Assembly (NCBI GenBank): GCA_010279815.1
Contig: QEOQ01000508.1
Coordinates: forward strand, 4,637,939 to 4,701,938
Source: Brachionus plicatilis
Taxonomy: Eukaryota > Rotifera > Eurotatoria > Ploima > Brachionidae
Reading direction: 5' to 3'
Length of the DNA stretch: 64,000 nucleotides
Numbering within the stretch: the stretch's first letter is position 1; each line of letters begins with the position of its first letter. Below, one piece after another: positions 34,135 through 45,982 of the stretch. The notes under the pieces are model-generated. The model had not been told where the DNA came from. It was given only the letters and a program-made list of their open reading frames with translations, and did not search any database. The position numbers were made by a program, and so were the translations under genes.

Positions 34135-37100
34135 TTACAAAACAATTTCTTTATTTTTATATAAAGGATCAAAGTTAAAAAAATTATTTGAATTATTATT
34201 TTTTATCCAAACAATGTCATTTGGATTTGATGAGGCCTTTGAATTATTCAAAACAAATTGATTATAAAACGTATTATTCACTGTTTCTCTGTTTAGACAT
34301 TGTTCGGAGCTGTTTCTCACTTTCTTATGCATATAGTTTGGATTAGTATACGGAATAATAAAATCATCATCTTCAAAACTACTCGAATCATCTTGAAACT
34401 TGTCATTCTGCATTTCTTTACCTTGATTACACTTAAAAGAAATTTTTTTATTTTTCTTTTCAGCATTTTTTACTATTTTATTGTCATTTTTAACTGTTTG
34501 ATTATCAAACAAATATTCCAAATGGTACTTTTTAAGATATTTGTCTTTGGTTTCATGATCGATATTTTCGTAAATTTTGCGCATCAAAATCGGACTGTCC
34601 AAAAGATAATCTTTCTGGTCATTTTTTTGAATAAACTTAGAATTATTTTCTGTTTCCAATGATGCCATACAATTTTTTGGACAAGCAAGTTTGGCTTTGT
34701 TTTCTCTTTGCAAAATTTTGGAAATTTTAAATCTTAACCATCCATGAGTTTTTTGATCATTTTCTGCTGGCTTACAAATCAAGGAACTTTGACAATCATT
34801 TACCTTAAGATCACTTTTCAAAGTATTTTTATCACAGTCTAAAAATTTACAAAAAGTTAACAAATATATAATTGAAATCATGAACAAAACAATTAAAATA
34901 ACAAGCAAAAAAATAATTATTATGGTGAATATAAACATTGGTAAATTTGTGTTGACCAAAACATTACTAATAGTTTTGAATTTTTTTTTAAAAAATTCTT
35001 TGTCAATTCGATTCGATAAGTTTTCATCCTCTTGTTCAACTAAATACAATTGTTTTAAATAATTTTCTAATTCAACAATTTCCATTTTGGCTTTGGCTTT
35101 CCGATTTATGCTCAAAATAATGGTAAAATTTGTGAAAAGCATATTTGTTTTGTTATGAATTTTAATCTCAATAAAGCAAATAAAAGGTCTAGTTAATTTC
35201 GAATTGAGTTTTTTGAAGCTATCCAAATTAACATTTAGAATACCATCAGGTTCTGTCAACAAAAATAGTTCAGTTGTATCCATTTTGGACCCAAAAGAGG
35301 AGTCAGTTTTATTTTTAAAATTAGCCACAGAGTCATAGAATTTTAAACTTTGAATTGAAAAATTAACTTTTTGCTCCTTCCGGTAGTTTTGGGTGCTTTT
35401 TTCTTGTACATCTATCTTAAGAAGATTCAAATATGTCTCGCTGGTCGACGACTCTTTTATTCTAAGCTTGTTTATTAAATTTTCGTAATTTGTATAAACA
35501 AAAAAAACTCTATCATTGAGCATTTTTATAGATGAGTAGTCCTTATCAGCCAGATCTCCCATTATTGACAGCTTTTTCACTGCAGGCCTGAGCTCTTCTT
35601 CATTTAAAACGTCAATTTCAATTAGCGCAATGTCGGAATTTACCATTCCGGTATCCAAATTGCTAGCCTCAATCACAATCAAATTAAATAAATATTTATT
35701 TTTTTTGCCGAAATTAATTTTCTCATTTATTAAAAGATCTATGGATTTAAAGTTCTCATCGGGCTGTAATTTAATAAAATCAGATATTTTTTCACTATGA
35801 TCTAGACTCTCTATACGAAAAATATAGCTTGATTTCAGATCAGAATCTCTAATAGGAATATTGAAAGTCTTGTTAAGGCTTCTTATAAACTCGAATTTAA
35901 AGTGTTTTTTTTCAAATCTTGGCGGATTGTCATTCAAATCGATTACGTTTATCTTAAATGTTATTATTGAACTTATTCGCTTATCATTTACACTTTCTCC
36001 TTTGATATAAAATTTAAAAATTTGACATATCTCCCGGTCTAATGATCTGTTTAGTCTTATAATTCCATTTTGGTCAATACTCAAATATTTGAACAGACTG
36101 AGAGAACACTGAAAAATGGTGGATTTTTTAAAGTAGTTTTGTTTTGAGTTGAAGTTTGTCGGCAAGTAGAGATCGTATTTAAGTGGCATATTAAGACCAA
36201 AATTGGCTGATGTTAGCTTGGCAAGACTTATTGGGAATAGGTTATTTTCGTTTAGATTGACTTTTAGGCCTAATCGGCTGAACATGCTCATTTCTTCATC
36301 GTAATCACTCAACTCTTCTTGGTCATAGGAAAAATTTTCATCCACCTCATCTTCGTCTAAAAATTGATTGTTCAAAATATTTGCATTTAAAATAATCATC
36401 TTAAATGATTTAGATCCTGTTTGGCGATCTAATAAGCCACTGTCGGACGTTCTTAATTCAATGTTAAATATTTTAAATTTATCAAAATTAAATTTTGTTC
36501 GGATTAGATATTTTTGCTCATTAGATGCCTTGTAATAAGAGTCCAATTCGGCATCAACCAACATTTTGATTGCTTCATCGATGTCACCATTTGAAGAATA
36601 GCTTTCAGATTGACGATCAATTTCATTAAAATTTTGTAAAAAAATGGGAATTTTTTCTTGTAACTTGGAAAATATTTCGCACCCTTCAATCTGACCATTT
36701 GGACCTGAGTCCGGATCATAAACGCTCAAAATTCCGATTGTTGTATTCGCTTCCAAGGATTTTGGCAAAAATACCACATCTTCTTTGCGAATGGTATTTT
36801 TATCAAAATTGTGTATGGTCTCAAATTTGGGCTCAATCAAACCGGGAATGACAAAAAAATTAACTCCCATCTCTGGCTTGTGATTGTTTACATCTTTGAC
36901 TTGAATGTGAACCAGACAAAAATTGGACTTTTTATTCGAGCCGTGGTCAGAGGCTTTTATTTGAAGTGTCCAGTTTTTGATGTCAGAAGTTAGTTTATTT
37001 TTTAGATACAGTAATCCAGTGGTTCGATTAAGCAGAAAATTCTTATTTATTTGATCGCTTAGTGAAGCGAACTCAAAGCTTACCAGACCATTTTGACCCT

Positions 37101-38076
37101 GGTCTAAATCCGTGGCCTCAACTCGAATAAGTTCTGTTCCTGATGGCAGACCTTCGTCAAATTCTAGACTGTACACTGGTATTTTAAATACTGGCGAGTT
37201 GTCATTTATATCAATTATATTAATGATTATTTTCAAATAAGCAGTGTTGGCCTCATTTATATCCACACGGTCAAAAGCTATCAGGTCCAAAGTAACACTT
37301 TGGTATACTTCGCGATCCAATGGTTTATTTGAATACAAAAATAAAAGGTCCTGTCTGGTCACTACTTGGAAACCAAAATTGGAATTTTCTATTGTTGTTT
37401 TGGTCTGAAACTTGGTTTGGTTGACTTCCAGTATTTTTATGTGATAATAAATTTGAGATTTGTCCATGCAATCTTTATCATTAGGTACTGAACCTATCAA
37501 TAATTCAATGGGACTAAACTCTTCGTTTACGCTAAAAGTAAGGGGACTTTTTTGGGAAAATATTGGATGAAATTCATTTATGTCATGGATGATGAGATCA
37601 AAGGATATTTGGTAAATTAATTTAGCTCTATTGTCATATTGTTTACTGGCTCTTATTTTGAAATTTAGATGGCATCCTTCCTGTAAAGTTTTATTTAAAT
37701 AAATCTCATTATTGATATTTTTATTCTGACACAAATTATAATTACAAAAATGCTCTAAATCAATCGATTTGGACGTTCTTATTATTCCGGAATATTCGTC
37801 TAGAATAAAAAACTCCTTGAGTGAGACCAAATTTAAGATGTTGGTGGCAAACTTTTGCTCCTCTAAAAACTCGAAGACAATCTGAGCATTTTCATAGCTG
37901 ATTTCGTTTAGATCAATTACTTTCTCCTTTAAATCAATGATTTGATGTCCGATTTCTAAATTTTCATATACCTGAACCGGTGATAGTTTTTTAAAGAGAA
38001 TGCGTGGTGTTTGGACCGTTTGATGGGTGAAGCTGATAATATAGACCAGAACTATGTAACAAAAAATTAAGGACAT
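34135..38076 (-). CDS. Protocadherin-like adhesion receptor, single coding exon
   Basis: A calcium-dependent adhesion protein of 1313 residues. A signal peptide is present (MSLIFCYIVLVYIISF). The ectodomain has divergent cadherin repeats. Ca-binding linker motifs are visible as HDINEFHP (about residue 167), DINDNSPVF (about 292, preceding a canonical EFDEGLPSGTELIRVEATD), DVNNHKPEM (about 397) and DLNDNPPRF (about 715). The repeat before 715 contains a long acidic insertion (DEDEVDENFSYD). One transmembrane helix (FIFTIIIIFLLVILIVLFMI, about 1045-1070) is followed by a ~240-residue Lys/Asn-rich cytoplasmic tail with no recognised catenin-binding site. The lack of a catenin site, the short EC array and the intronless ectodomain fit the protocadherin group. 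ATG at 38076 is followed directly by the signal peptide. Confidence 0.87.
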   Translation of the reverse strand: MSLIFCYIVLVYIISFTHQTVQTPRILFKKLSPVQVYENLEIGHQIIDLKEKVIDLNEISYENAQIVFEFLEEQKFATNILNLVSLKEFFILDEYSGIIRTSKSIDLEHFCNYNLCQNKNINNEIYLNKTLQEGCHLNFKIRASKQYDNRAKLIYQISFDLIIHDINEFHPIFSQKSPLTFSVNEEFSPIELLIGSVPNDKDCMDKSQIYYHIKILEVNQTKFQTKTTIENSNFGFQVVTRQDLLFLYSNKPLDREVYQSVTLDLIAFDRVDINEANTAYLKIIINIIDINDNSPVFKIPVYSLEFDEGLPSGTELIRVEATDLDQGQNGLVSFEFASLSDQINKNFLLNRTTGLLYLKNKLTSDIKNWTLQIKASDHGSNKKSNFCLVHIQVKDVNNHKPEMGVNFFVIPGLIEPKFETIHNFDKNTIRKEDVVFLPKSLEANTTIGILSVYDPDSGPNGQIEGCEIFSKLQEKIPIFLQNFNEIDRQSESYSSNGDIDEAIKMLVDAELDSYYKASNEQKYLIRTKFNFDKFKIFNIELRTSDSGLLDRQTGSKSFKMIILNANILNNQFLDEDEVDENFSYDQEELSDYDEEMSMFSRLGLKVNLNENNLFPISLAKLTSANFGLNMPLKYDLYLPTNFNSKQNYFKKSTIFQCSLSLFKYLSIDQNGIIRLNRSLDREICQIFKFYIKGESVNDKRISSIITFKINVIDLNDNPPRFEKKHFKFEFIRSLNKTFNIPIRDSDLKSSYIFRIESLDHSEKISDFIKLQPDENFKSIDLLINEKINFGKKNKYLFNLIVIEASNLDTGMVNSDIALIEIDVLNEEELRPAVKKLSIMGDLADKDYSSIKMLNDRVFFVYTNYENLINKLRIKESSTSETYLNLLKIDVQEKSTQNYRKEQKVNFSIQSLKFYDSVANFKNKTDSSFGSKMDTTELFLLTEPDGILNVNLDSFKKLNSKLTRPFICFIEIKIHNKTNMLFTNFTIILSINRKAKAKMEIVELENYLKQLYLVEQEDENLSNRIDKEFFKKKFKTISNVLVNTNLPMFIFTIIIIFLLVILIVLFMISIIYLLTFCKFLDCDKNTLKSDLKVNDCQSSLICKPAENDQKTHGWLRFKISKILQRENKAKLACPKNCMASLETENNSKFIQKNDQKDYLLDSPILMRKIYENIDHETKDKYLKKYHLEYLFDNQTVKNDNKIVKNAEKKNKKISFKCNQGKEMQNDKFQDDSSSFEDDDFIIPYTNPNYMHKKVRNSSEQCLNRETVNNTFYNQFVLNNSKASSNPNDIVWIKNNNSNNFFNFDPLYKNKEIVL

Positions 38077-41000
38077 TTTTACTAATTAATTCATTTTGAA
38101 ATTGTTTTTTATTCTAAAAATTCTAAATAAAAATATTTGATTTTAAAACAAAATTTTTCTTGAGTTGTTCATACTTTTTTTAAATATTGACATTTTTATT
38201 AAATAAAAAAATAATTTTTTTGACCAAAAATAAATTCCGAATGTGGTTTCATAATTAAATACCATAAAATTGCTTACCTCAAAATTTGTTTTAATTAATA
38301 TTGTTTAAACGAACTAGGTGATTATTATAAAATTCTTAAAATAGAGGAAATTTTCGCCTCAAAAATTTTTTTCATTAGACAACTGGTTGGAAATAAATTA
38401 ATTTTAAATAGCTTAGGGTCGAACAAAAATAGCCAATATTTCTTCTGTCTAAAGGAAATTCTGATGACAATAATTAAATCACAAAGAACAAATTGGGCCG
38501 TGAAATTACATGAATAAAATCGGCCAAAATATTATTATTATTTATAGCTGATCGTATTAATAAATATTCTTTTTTTTCTATCATTTAATTAAACAAATCT
38601 TAATTATAAGCTAAAGAGTAACTCTTAGCCAAACATAATTTTTGGCTCCAAAATCTGCCAAAAATCCACAATCAATATTTACTAAATAAAAAACAAAAAA
38701 CTTCAAAAATCAATTTATAAATGATATAACACAAATAACAAGTCTATTTTTATTTAAATTAAATCAAAATTATCTAATCCATGTCACAGGAAATTTCAAA
38801 ATCTCTTTTATTTCTAAGAAAATAGAGCAGGGTTTTCATGATTTCAGCTTGGTAACTCTTTGTTCAAAAGCGAATAGAAATTTAAATATTAAATTATTTA
38901 AATTTCCCTAGAAATTGCAAAAAAGGTATTTAATTAAGTAGTTTTGTGAGAACAAGAGTCACTAAGCGGAGTCCTCCGGGTAAAAAATTCAAAATTTGCA
39001 CTCATCTCTCTCGGAATATCTAATATCTTTAGTTTCAAATTGTTCAACTAATAATTTTATCGGGCTCTAAATTAAATTATTTATTGAAATGCAACGAGCC
39101 GGTTTGTTCACTTTATCATGATTATTGTGTTTCCCTATTTAGCTTACAGTTATTTTAGGATGACTAGTTTGATCGATTTTTCCCCGAATCCGAACTATGC
39201 TAATCACCCAGAATGTTTTAGGCACGTTCCAATAAAATTCATTCAATTATCCATATTTTTGAAATTAATTATTTTTTAATAAAATGTTAAAACCAAAAAG
39301 ACATGATTCAAAATATTGAATTTACATAGCCAGAAAAAAATGAATATTTTTAATTATTGCACTAGTAAAATTTTTAATAAATTATTTATAAAATCTTTTA
39401 AACTAACTTATTCTTAATAATTTAGATCGACTTTTATTGGGATTATTTTTAAAGCATTTTTTAAGTTTCATACCTCGGAAATATTTAAAAAAATTGAAAT
39501 AAAAAACAAAAAATAATCCGACTGATTGACAAGTCGTCCAAGTTTTTACTTATTCCCAGGCGATTTTTATTAAACTAGAAGCCTACATAAATAAATTAAT
39601 AAGTTTGATTGGTTTTTAATACACATATTTTTTTTAATATAGATGCATAAAACAATCAAAGTATTTTTTTATTCTTGTGAAACTTTTAGGTATATTGAAA
39701 ATATCACTGAAGAGAAAAAAATTGAGAGGATATAAATATATTAAGCCGAAATATATCTAATTTATTAATATTTCTCTATTTTAATTAAAGACTCGAGTAA
39801 TTTAAGACTTAAAATTGGATTAAAAAACCCTAGACAAGTGTCATTTAAATTTAAACGATACATTAATAAAAAAGATAAAAATTTATCGAAATTTAATTAA
39901 GTATTTGAATAAATCATTAGGGCAAGAAAATGCTTTACCTATAATAATCTGCGTGTGTGTGTGTTTACTTATAAATAGAGATTTGAATTTTAATAAAATA
40001 AAATATAAGTCTATGGCAAATTAAATCTAATTTATTTAATTACCTATTTTTTTTTTTTTCAAAAACTGATTCCTAAAAAATTGGACTCGACGTTGTCAAA
40101 TTATTTATGTGCTCCTGATTTTTAAATTTTTTTTATATTTAATTACTTTTTGGTTTGTGTAAACAAATTACATGCATTTTATATTTTAAATAAAATTCTT
40201 TTTTTAATCTATTCTAAAAGGAAAATATTTTTCTCTAAATCGATGTTAAAATTTCAACACGGATCTTTTTAAGTATTTTATTTTAATTATAAATTTAATA
40301 TATTCTCTTATTAAAATATACCTTGGTATTATAGCATCGGATATCATGACTTGAGATTGATTCTAAAATTACTCTAAACAAATGATGTTATGATGATGTA
40401 AGATCCTTAATTATAGATTCCTTGGAGCGCTCATGTCAATACCAAAAGAACAAACATTTTACTTAATTATATTTAAAAATTCAAAAATCATGACAATTTA
40501 AAATTCATTCGATAGATCTTAGAATAAATTTTAAGAAATGCTAAAAATCATAAATCCTATGTAGCAATTGTATTATAAACTCTTGTAATTCTTTTCAAGT
40601 TAATTTCTATAAATGGATAACTTTTCCTATTATTTATTTTCGATTGATTTATTAGTAGGAATCTGGCTTATTTTTTTCGATTCACCCCATACTTTATCAT
40701 ATAAAAATTCTAAAAATTTAATTAAATTTCATTTATTTTATTGAATAATACAATCTAATTTAGTGTAGGAAAACATATAAATCAATAAAAAGCTCAGAAC
40801 GGAAGAAACATTTTTTTTGAGTAATAGCCTTATGGGTTATTGTTTGTTTATCGATTTGAAGACTGCTCTGGCTTTTGTTCAAACGAAAAATCAATCTAAA
40901 ATAAATTATAGTTTGAAAAAAATATCTTGATTTTGACAATTTATTTCTAAAATTAATTCTTAACTTGCAGTTAGCGATCAAACACTTAAATTTGATAAAA

Positions 41001-41201
41001 ATATACATTTTAATTGTACCCGTAATTGCTCAGTAATAACATTGCTTCAGTCATTAAAATTCTTTCAAGAAAGTTGCTAAAAAAATATTTGAACAAATTA
41101 ATAAATCAATCTTTTTTATCAAATCAATCAAAAAAAAATTAAAATATTTCTGCAGATATTTCGGCTTAATAAAAAATTAAGATAAAAAGTTTAAAAATCC
41201 C

Positions 41202-41270
41202 TAATAATAATAATAATAAGCAACAGCAGGATGGCTGCGGAGCAGGGCAAGCTGAAGTGTCACCCCACTA
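41202..41270 (-). mobile_element. Short LINE 3'-tail-like fragment
   Basis: Six AAT units followed by ACAGCAGGATGGCTGCGGAG and AGGGCAAGCTGAAGTG. Read on the minus strand it is a CT-rich end followed by an (ATT)n tail, as in many invertebrate non-LTR elements. It is about two thirds identical over 35 bases to the copy at 19345-19380. Confidence 0.45.
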
Positions 41271-44200
41271 ATTGCTCATTTACACAAAATTTATTTATTT
41301 TTAATTCAAATCTTGATTTATTAAGCAAATGATCAAAACTTTCAACAAAATTTTATCATCCATGTTGCATAATACTTCTTCAGATTCTATATATTTTTTT
41401 TTTGATGCTGGTTAAAATTAAAATTAGTTTTGAAAAATAATCAAGCAGTTTTATAGAAAAATAAATTTACAAATCGGCTTTGAAAAATTTAATTTCAACA
41501 ATATTTCAAAAATAAACGAAAACATGATTTTAATTAAACTTTTATTAAATTTTCAATTTTTTATTTAATTTCCAATTTGAAAATTGAATCAATCAAGAAT
41601 ATGAATTTTTCTGAAATATTTTTTTATTTTCAAAAATCATTATTTAAAATTAAACCTTTCTTGAATATTTAGCATTTATTTGAATGAAATTTAGTTATTG
41701 TGAAATCTTGTCATAAAATTTTTTTCTCAAAAATTTAAATATTTTTAAGTCGGTAGCTTGTCTAATTAAACACGCATAAATATTTTAAAATTCTCTTTAG
41801 ATTGGTTTATTTTATAATTTTAACATACTTATCAGTTTTAAATGATTAATTAAGTTTATTAAATGTTTTTTCTTTTAATAAATGTTTAATTAGATGAAAA
41901 ATGAATTCAAATTATACGATTCCCAAATGGAATTAAAAAGACATATTCTAATATATAAACATTTTGAATATTTTTCTATTATTCGTTTTTATTAGTGTTT
42001 TAATGACACACTTTAATTATTCATCAGTATTCAATTAATTATATTTTGAATAATATAGCCAATTCAAATTTTAATAACAAATAGACTTCATCGGAGTTTT
42101 TTATATTTCTTTGTTATATTTCTTATAGTTCTTTGGTTCATCGTCATAGTACTTTTCAAAATAGAAAATTTTATTTTTTTAAGATAATGCATAGAGGTTC
42201 AAATCATAAACCTTAGTTTCAGATATAATTTTTTTTAATATTTTTCAAATTAAATTAAAGTTTATTTATAAATTTTTTCAACAATTGTATTGAAATTTAC
42301 CAGATCTATAAAAATCATTGAAATTTGGAGATTCATAAATAAATTATTAAATTTAACCAAATTTTCATTTTCGAATCGTATTCTTTTAAATTGGTAAAAA
42401 TTTATCAGCAAATTAAGAAAAGAAAGCAATGAAGACAAATAAAAAGTAATTATTTTTTATTTCTCTTCATAATACGCATTTATATTTTGCAAAATAACAT
42501 AGCAAGTATTTAAGTGTTTATCAATAATTTAATTTAATTCGCAATAAGAAATTTTCAAAATTTTGAAAGAAAACAAAAGACCTACCAAGAATTTTACAAT
42601 TAAATATTAGGTTTTTTTCATTTGGAATCACTTTTGCTTGAAACCAAGTTCTATTAGATAATTGAAAAATTTATTCCTTCTAAAATTAATATCTACAAAG
42701 ATACTGTATTTGTTATTCCTATGAATTTAAGCAAAAAGAAATAAAGAATTCTATTGAAATTCAAATATAAAATTAAACATTTTTTATCCTAACTAGTTAG
42801 TCAATTTTCTAAAATTTTTTAGAAGTTTTGACAGTAAGATTATTTGCTATTTTTATTATTTAATATCTATATTTTGAAAAAAACTTATGATTGTTTAAAT
42901 TGAAAAGATTCTAATATTTCAAATAGTTCATAGCACTTGAATGAATGTTTTTAGTTCACTTAGAATTACAGATTAGAACATTTCTTATGTTTTTTATATG
43001 TTTTAAACATTTGCCTTAAAAATTGTTGATAATATAAATTTAAACAAAAATTTATTCCTGTTTAGTCAAAATAATTTTTTCTGTATTTTAGATGAAAAAA
43101 TATTTTTGTAAAATTTAAAAATTGATTTTTCCCAAATTCTACATAATCGTTTAAAAGATGTTAATTATTCAAATAAATAATTAATAACTATTGAAGAAAA
43201 AATATATTAAATTTGTCTAGATCAATGCAATGTCGCATCAAGTTTGATTAAGGTAATAATTAATTTATTAAATTAAATTTGCTGCGTGGATCGATTTTAT
43301 CATTTGTTTAAAAACGAAAATTTCAGCGATTAGTATATCGAATTTCTAAAGATTTTTCAGTATAAAAAATGAAAATCATATATTTTCATTATTGAAGACT
43401 CATCTCTCGCAATAAGCGATCTTTAAGAGAATTCAGAAGCTCAAAAACCATTTTTTTGTAATAATTTACCAAACTCAAAATAACAAATAAAACAGTTTTC
43501 AGGGTTAAATTGAAAATTTTTCATAGTTTATCTTTTGTAGAATAAGTTACTTGGAGCTAATTTGTTCAGCCCATGATTGAGCTTTTTAAATTTCGTCTAA
43601 ATATGTTTAATTTAGATTAATTTGGTTTACTACTGGCAGTTTAATTTGGAATCATCATTGGCTCAATTTTAAATTTATTTAGATAATTTTTGGGAAAAAA
43701 CATTCGCAATTGAGACAAGATTTAATGGAAATAATTCAGATTAATTTTTATTATGGATTTGTTTTGGCGAAAAGTAAGAAAAAAATTATTTAAAAAATCT
43801 GTATAGAAATTGAACCAAGATTTAGAATAAATTGATAGTGTTTAAGTTAATTATCTTTTTTTTGAAAAAAAAAATTAGAAATTTCATTTTTAAATAAAAG
43901 AATTATTTTTTTTTGAAAAAATTTTGCATCAATATTGACATAAAGTTGAGTTTTTAAAGAAATCAAAAATTTTTATCTACGAACATTTGCAACGATTTTA
44001 TCCAATTTTGACTGTGAAGACTTGTAAATTTTCAATAGTGTAATTAAAAAGGATAACTTAAAATTGCAAATTAATTCTAAAATCGATATATTCCCAAAAT
44101 AGAACTGATGAAATAGAGACCAACTTTACATTTAGACGAGTTTAGCTATTCTTGAACTAAAAAGTTTATTTAATTGATTAGCTTCAAATTTCTGCATCTA

Positions 44201-45743
44201 ATTGATTACTAAAAAAACATAGTTTTATTTACCAAAAAATGTTTTGGTTTTTATTTGATAATACAATTCTAAATTTAAACTATGTGAAAATTTATTTCAA
44301 AACAATAATTGGGCTAGACTTCTAATCAAAAGAACGTCATCAGTGAATTCATCAGTCTAAACAATTTGAATGACAGAGGATTTATTCGATCATGAAAATT
44401 TTTTTTTATTTAGCTGGTTTTTTCGAGAGAACATAAAAAAAATCATCTAAAGCATTTTTAAATTGAATAGAAACATTATGCAAGCATATAGTATAATGAG
44501 AGTATTTTTTCAACTCCTTGAGGGCCAAAAAATTGGATTTACCAAAAGTTAATCGATATTATCTCTTTTCTATCTGAAGCATGTTAATCCAAAATTTTGA
44601 TACATTACATTAGAAATTTTTTCCAATTTTTTACCAAGATAGTTTCAATAAAACAAAAGGAGATGAAAGCTAAGTAATACAGCAATTTGAATTTAAATTA
44701 TCCGAAAAAAAAAACAAGAAAAATTATTTTTCATTTATTCACAAAAAAGTCGAGGGAGGTTCAAAGAACCTAAATGTTACTGAGATCTTTGGCAATGCCT
44801 GGTTGAGCTATTTATAAAAAAAGAAGCGAAATACTTAGAATACAATACTTAAAAGATGCTGGTTAACATATGTTAGCTCTTAAATTAAGAAACAAGTTTA
44901 AGTTGATTTTATAACATTAAGGGAGTATGGAGCGAGCAATACAAAAATAAGAAACAACAGCTACAGATTAGTCTTGCATCTAGCAATTAGTTCTTCAAGG
45001 AACTCAATTTGAATGTTAATGCATAAGTTGTGGGAGTTTTTTTTGTACGTCTATAAAAGTTTGTATATAAACCCGATTATCTACTAAAAATAAAGATTAA
45101 CTCTTTTTTTTTTTGTATCAACACTTTTAATAATATGATTTTTTTCTCAATTTTAATTCATAAATTCTGATAAATAATTATATAACTAGATTGAAAGCGT
45201 TTATTTTCAGGCAAGTCCAAAGTTGTGCCAATTCCAAATAAGGGGAAGCAACATCGACTGGTTTTCTCATTTTTCTTTTAGAATCAATCTTTGATATTTT
45301 TGTTCCTGCTTATTAAATCCAAAAGCACAAACAATAATTTGTGATCAATAGAAAATATTATCTCGTTTGATTGAGTTATATAATTTTTCTCGAAACTATT
45401 TTCAGTCAAATTTGAAAATATCAGGTATTCAGCTGATATTAAATTAAGCATTATAAAAAAACATTCCCGGACACTTGACTCGTCTGATTGCTGCTCGACA
45501 AACTATAAAATTAAATCCAATTTGATTAAATGCAAATGGCCGGGAATTTTCTTTTAAGCTAGCTGAATTTGGTAAATAGCTTTTGTTGAAATGTTATGAA
45601 AAGATTTTATGAAGATAAAGATTTAAAAAATTAGCTTTATTTTCCACCGAGCAACTTGTTCAATCAGGAAGATAATATTGTTAATCATACTTGAAAAAAA
45701 ATTTCACCTGAACTCTGATAAAGATTGGTAATATGGAAAAAAT

Positions 45744-45982
45744 GGCAAAATGTAATTTATTGTATATTTTTACATTTTTACATTTTTGAGAGAAAAAATA
45801 AAGAAACTTAAAAAAACTTTCATTAAGAAAAGTAATAATAAATTCAATTCGCAATTAATTATTATTTAAGTAATTGCAAATTTTTTATTACTTTTCTTGA
45901 ATGAAAATTTCTTAGATTGTTTGATTTTGAGATTTTTTTTTCTCTCAAAAATGTAAAAAAGTACAATAATTTTTATTTTGCC
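45744..45982. mobile_element. 239-bp MITE with 8-bp target-site duplication (hAT-like)
   Basis: The element starts GGCAAAAT and ends ATTTTGCC. Its two halves are inverted copies of each other over about 110 bases: both contain ACATTTTTGAGAGAAAAAA and AAGAAAAGTAATAA. It is flanked on both sides by GAAAAAAT (45736-45743 and 45983-45990), a perfect 8-bp duplication as produced by hAT-superfamily transposition. There is no coding capacity. Confidence 0.88.

Noticed and set aside
40760..41008. 82-codon minus-strand ORF in the gene-poor stretch
   Set aside because: Low-complexity, AT-driven composition, no domain or splice signals.
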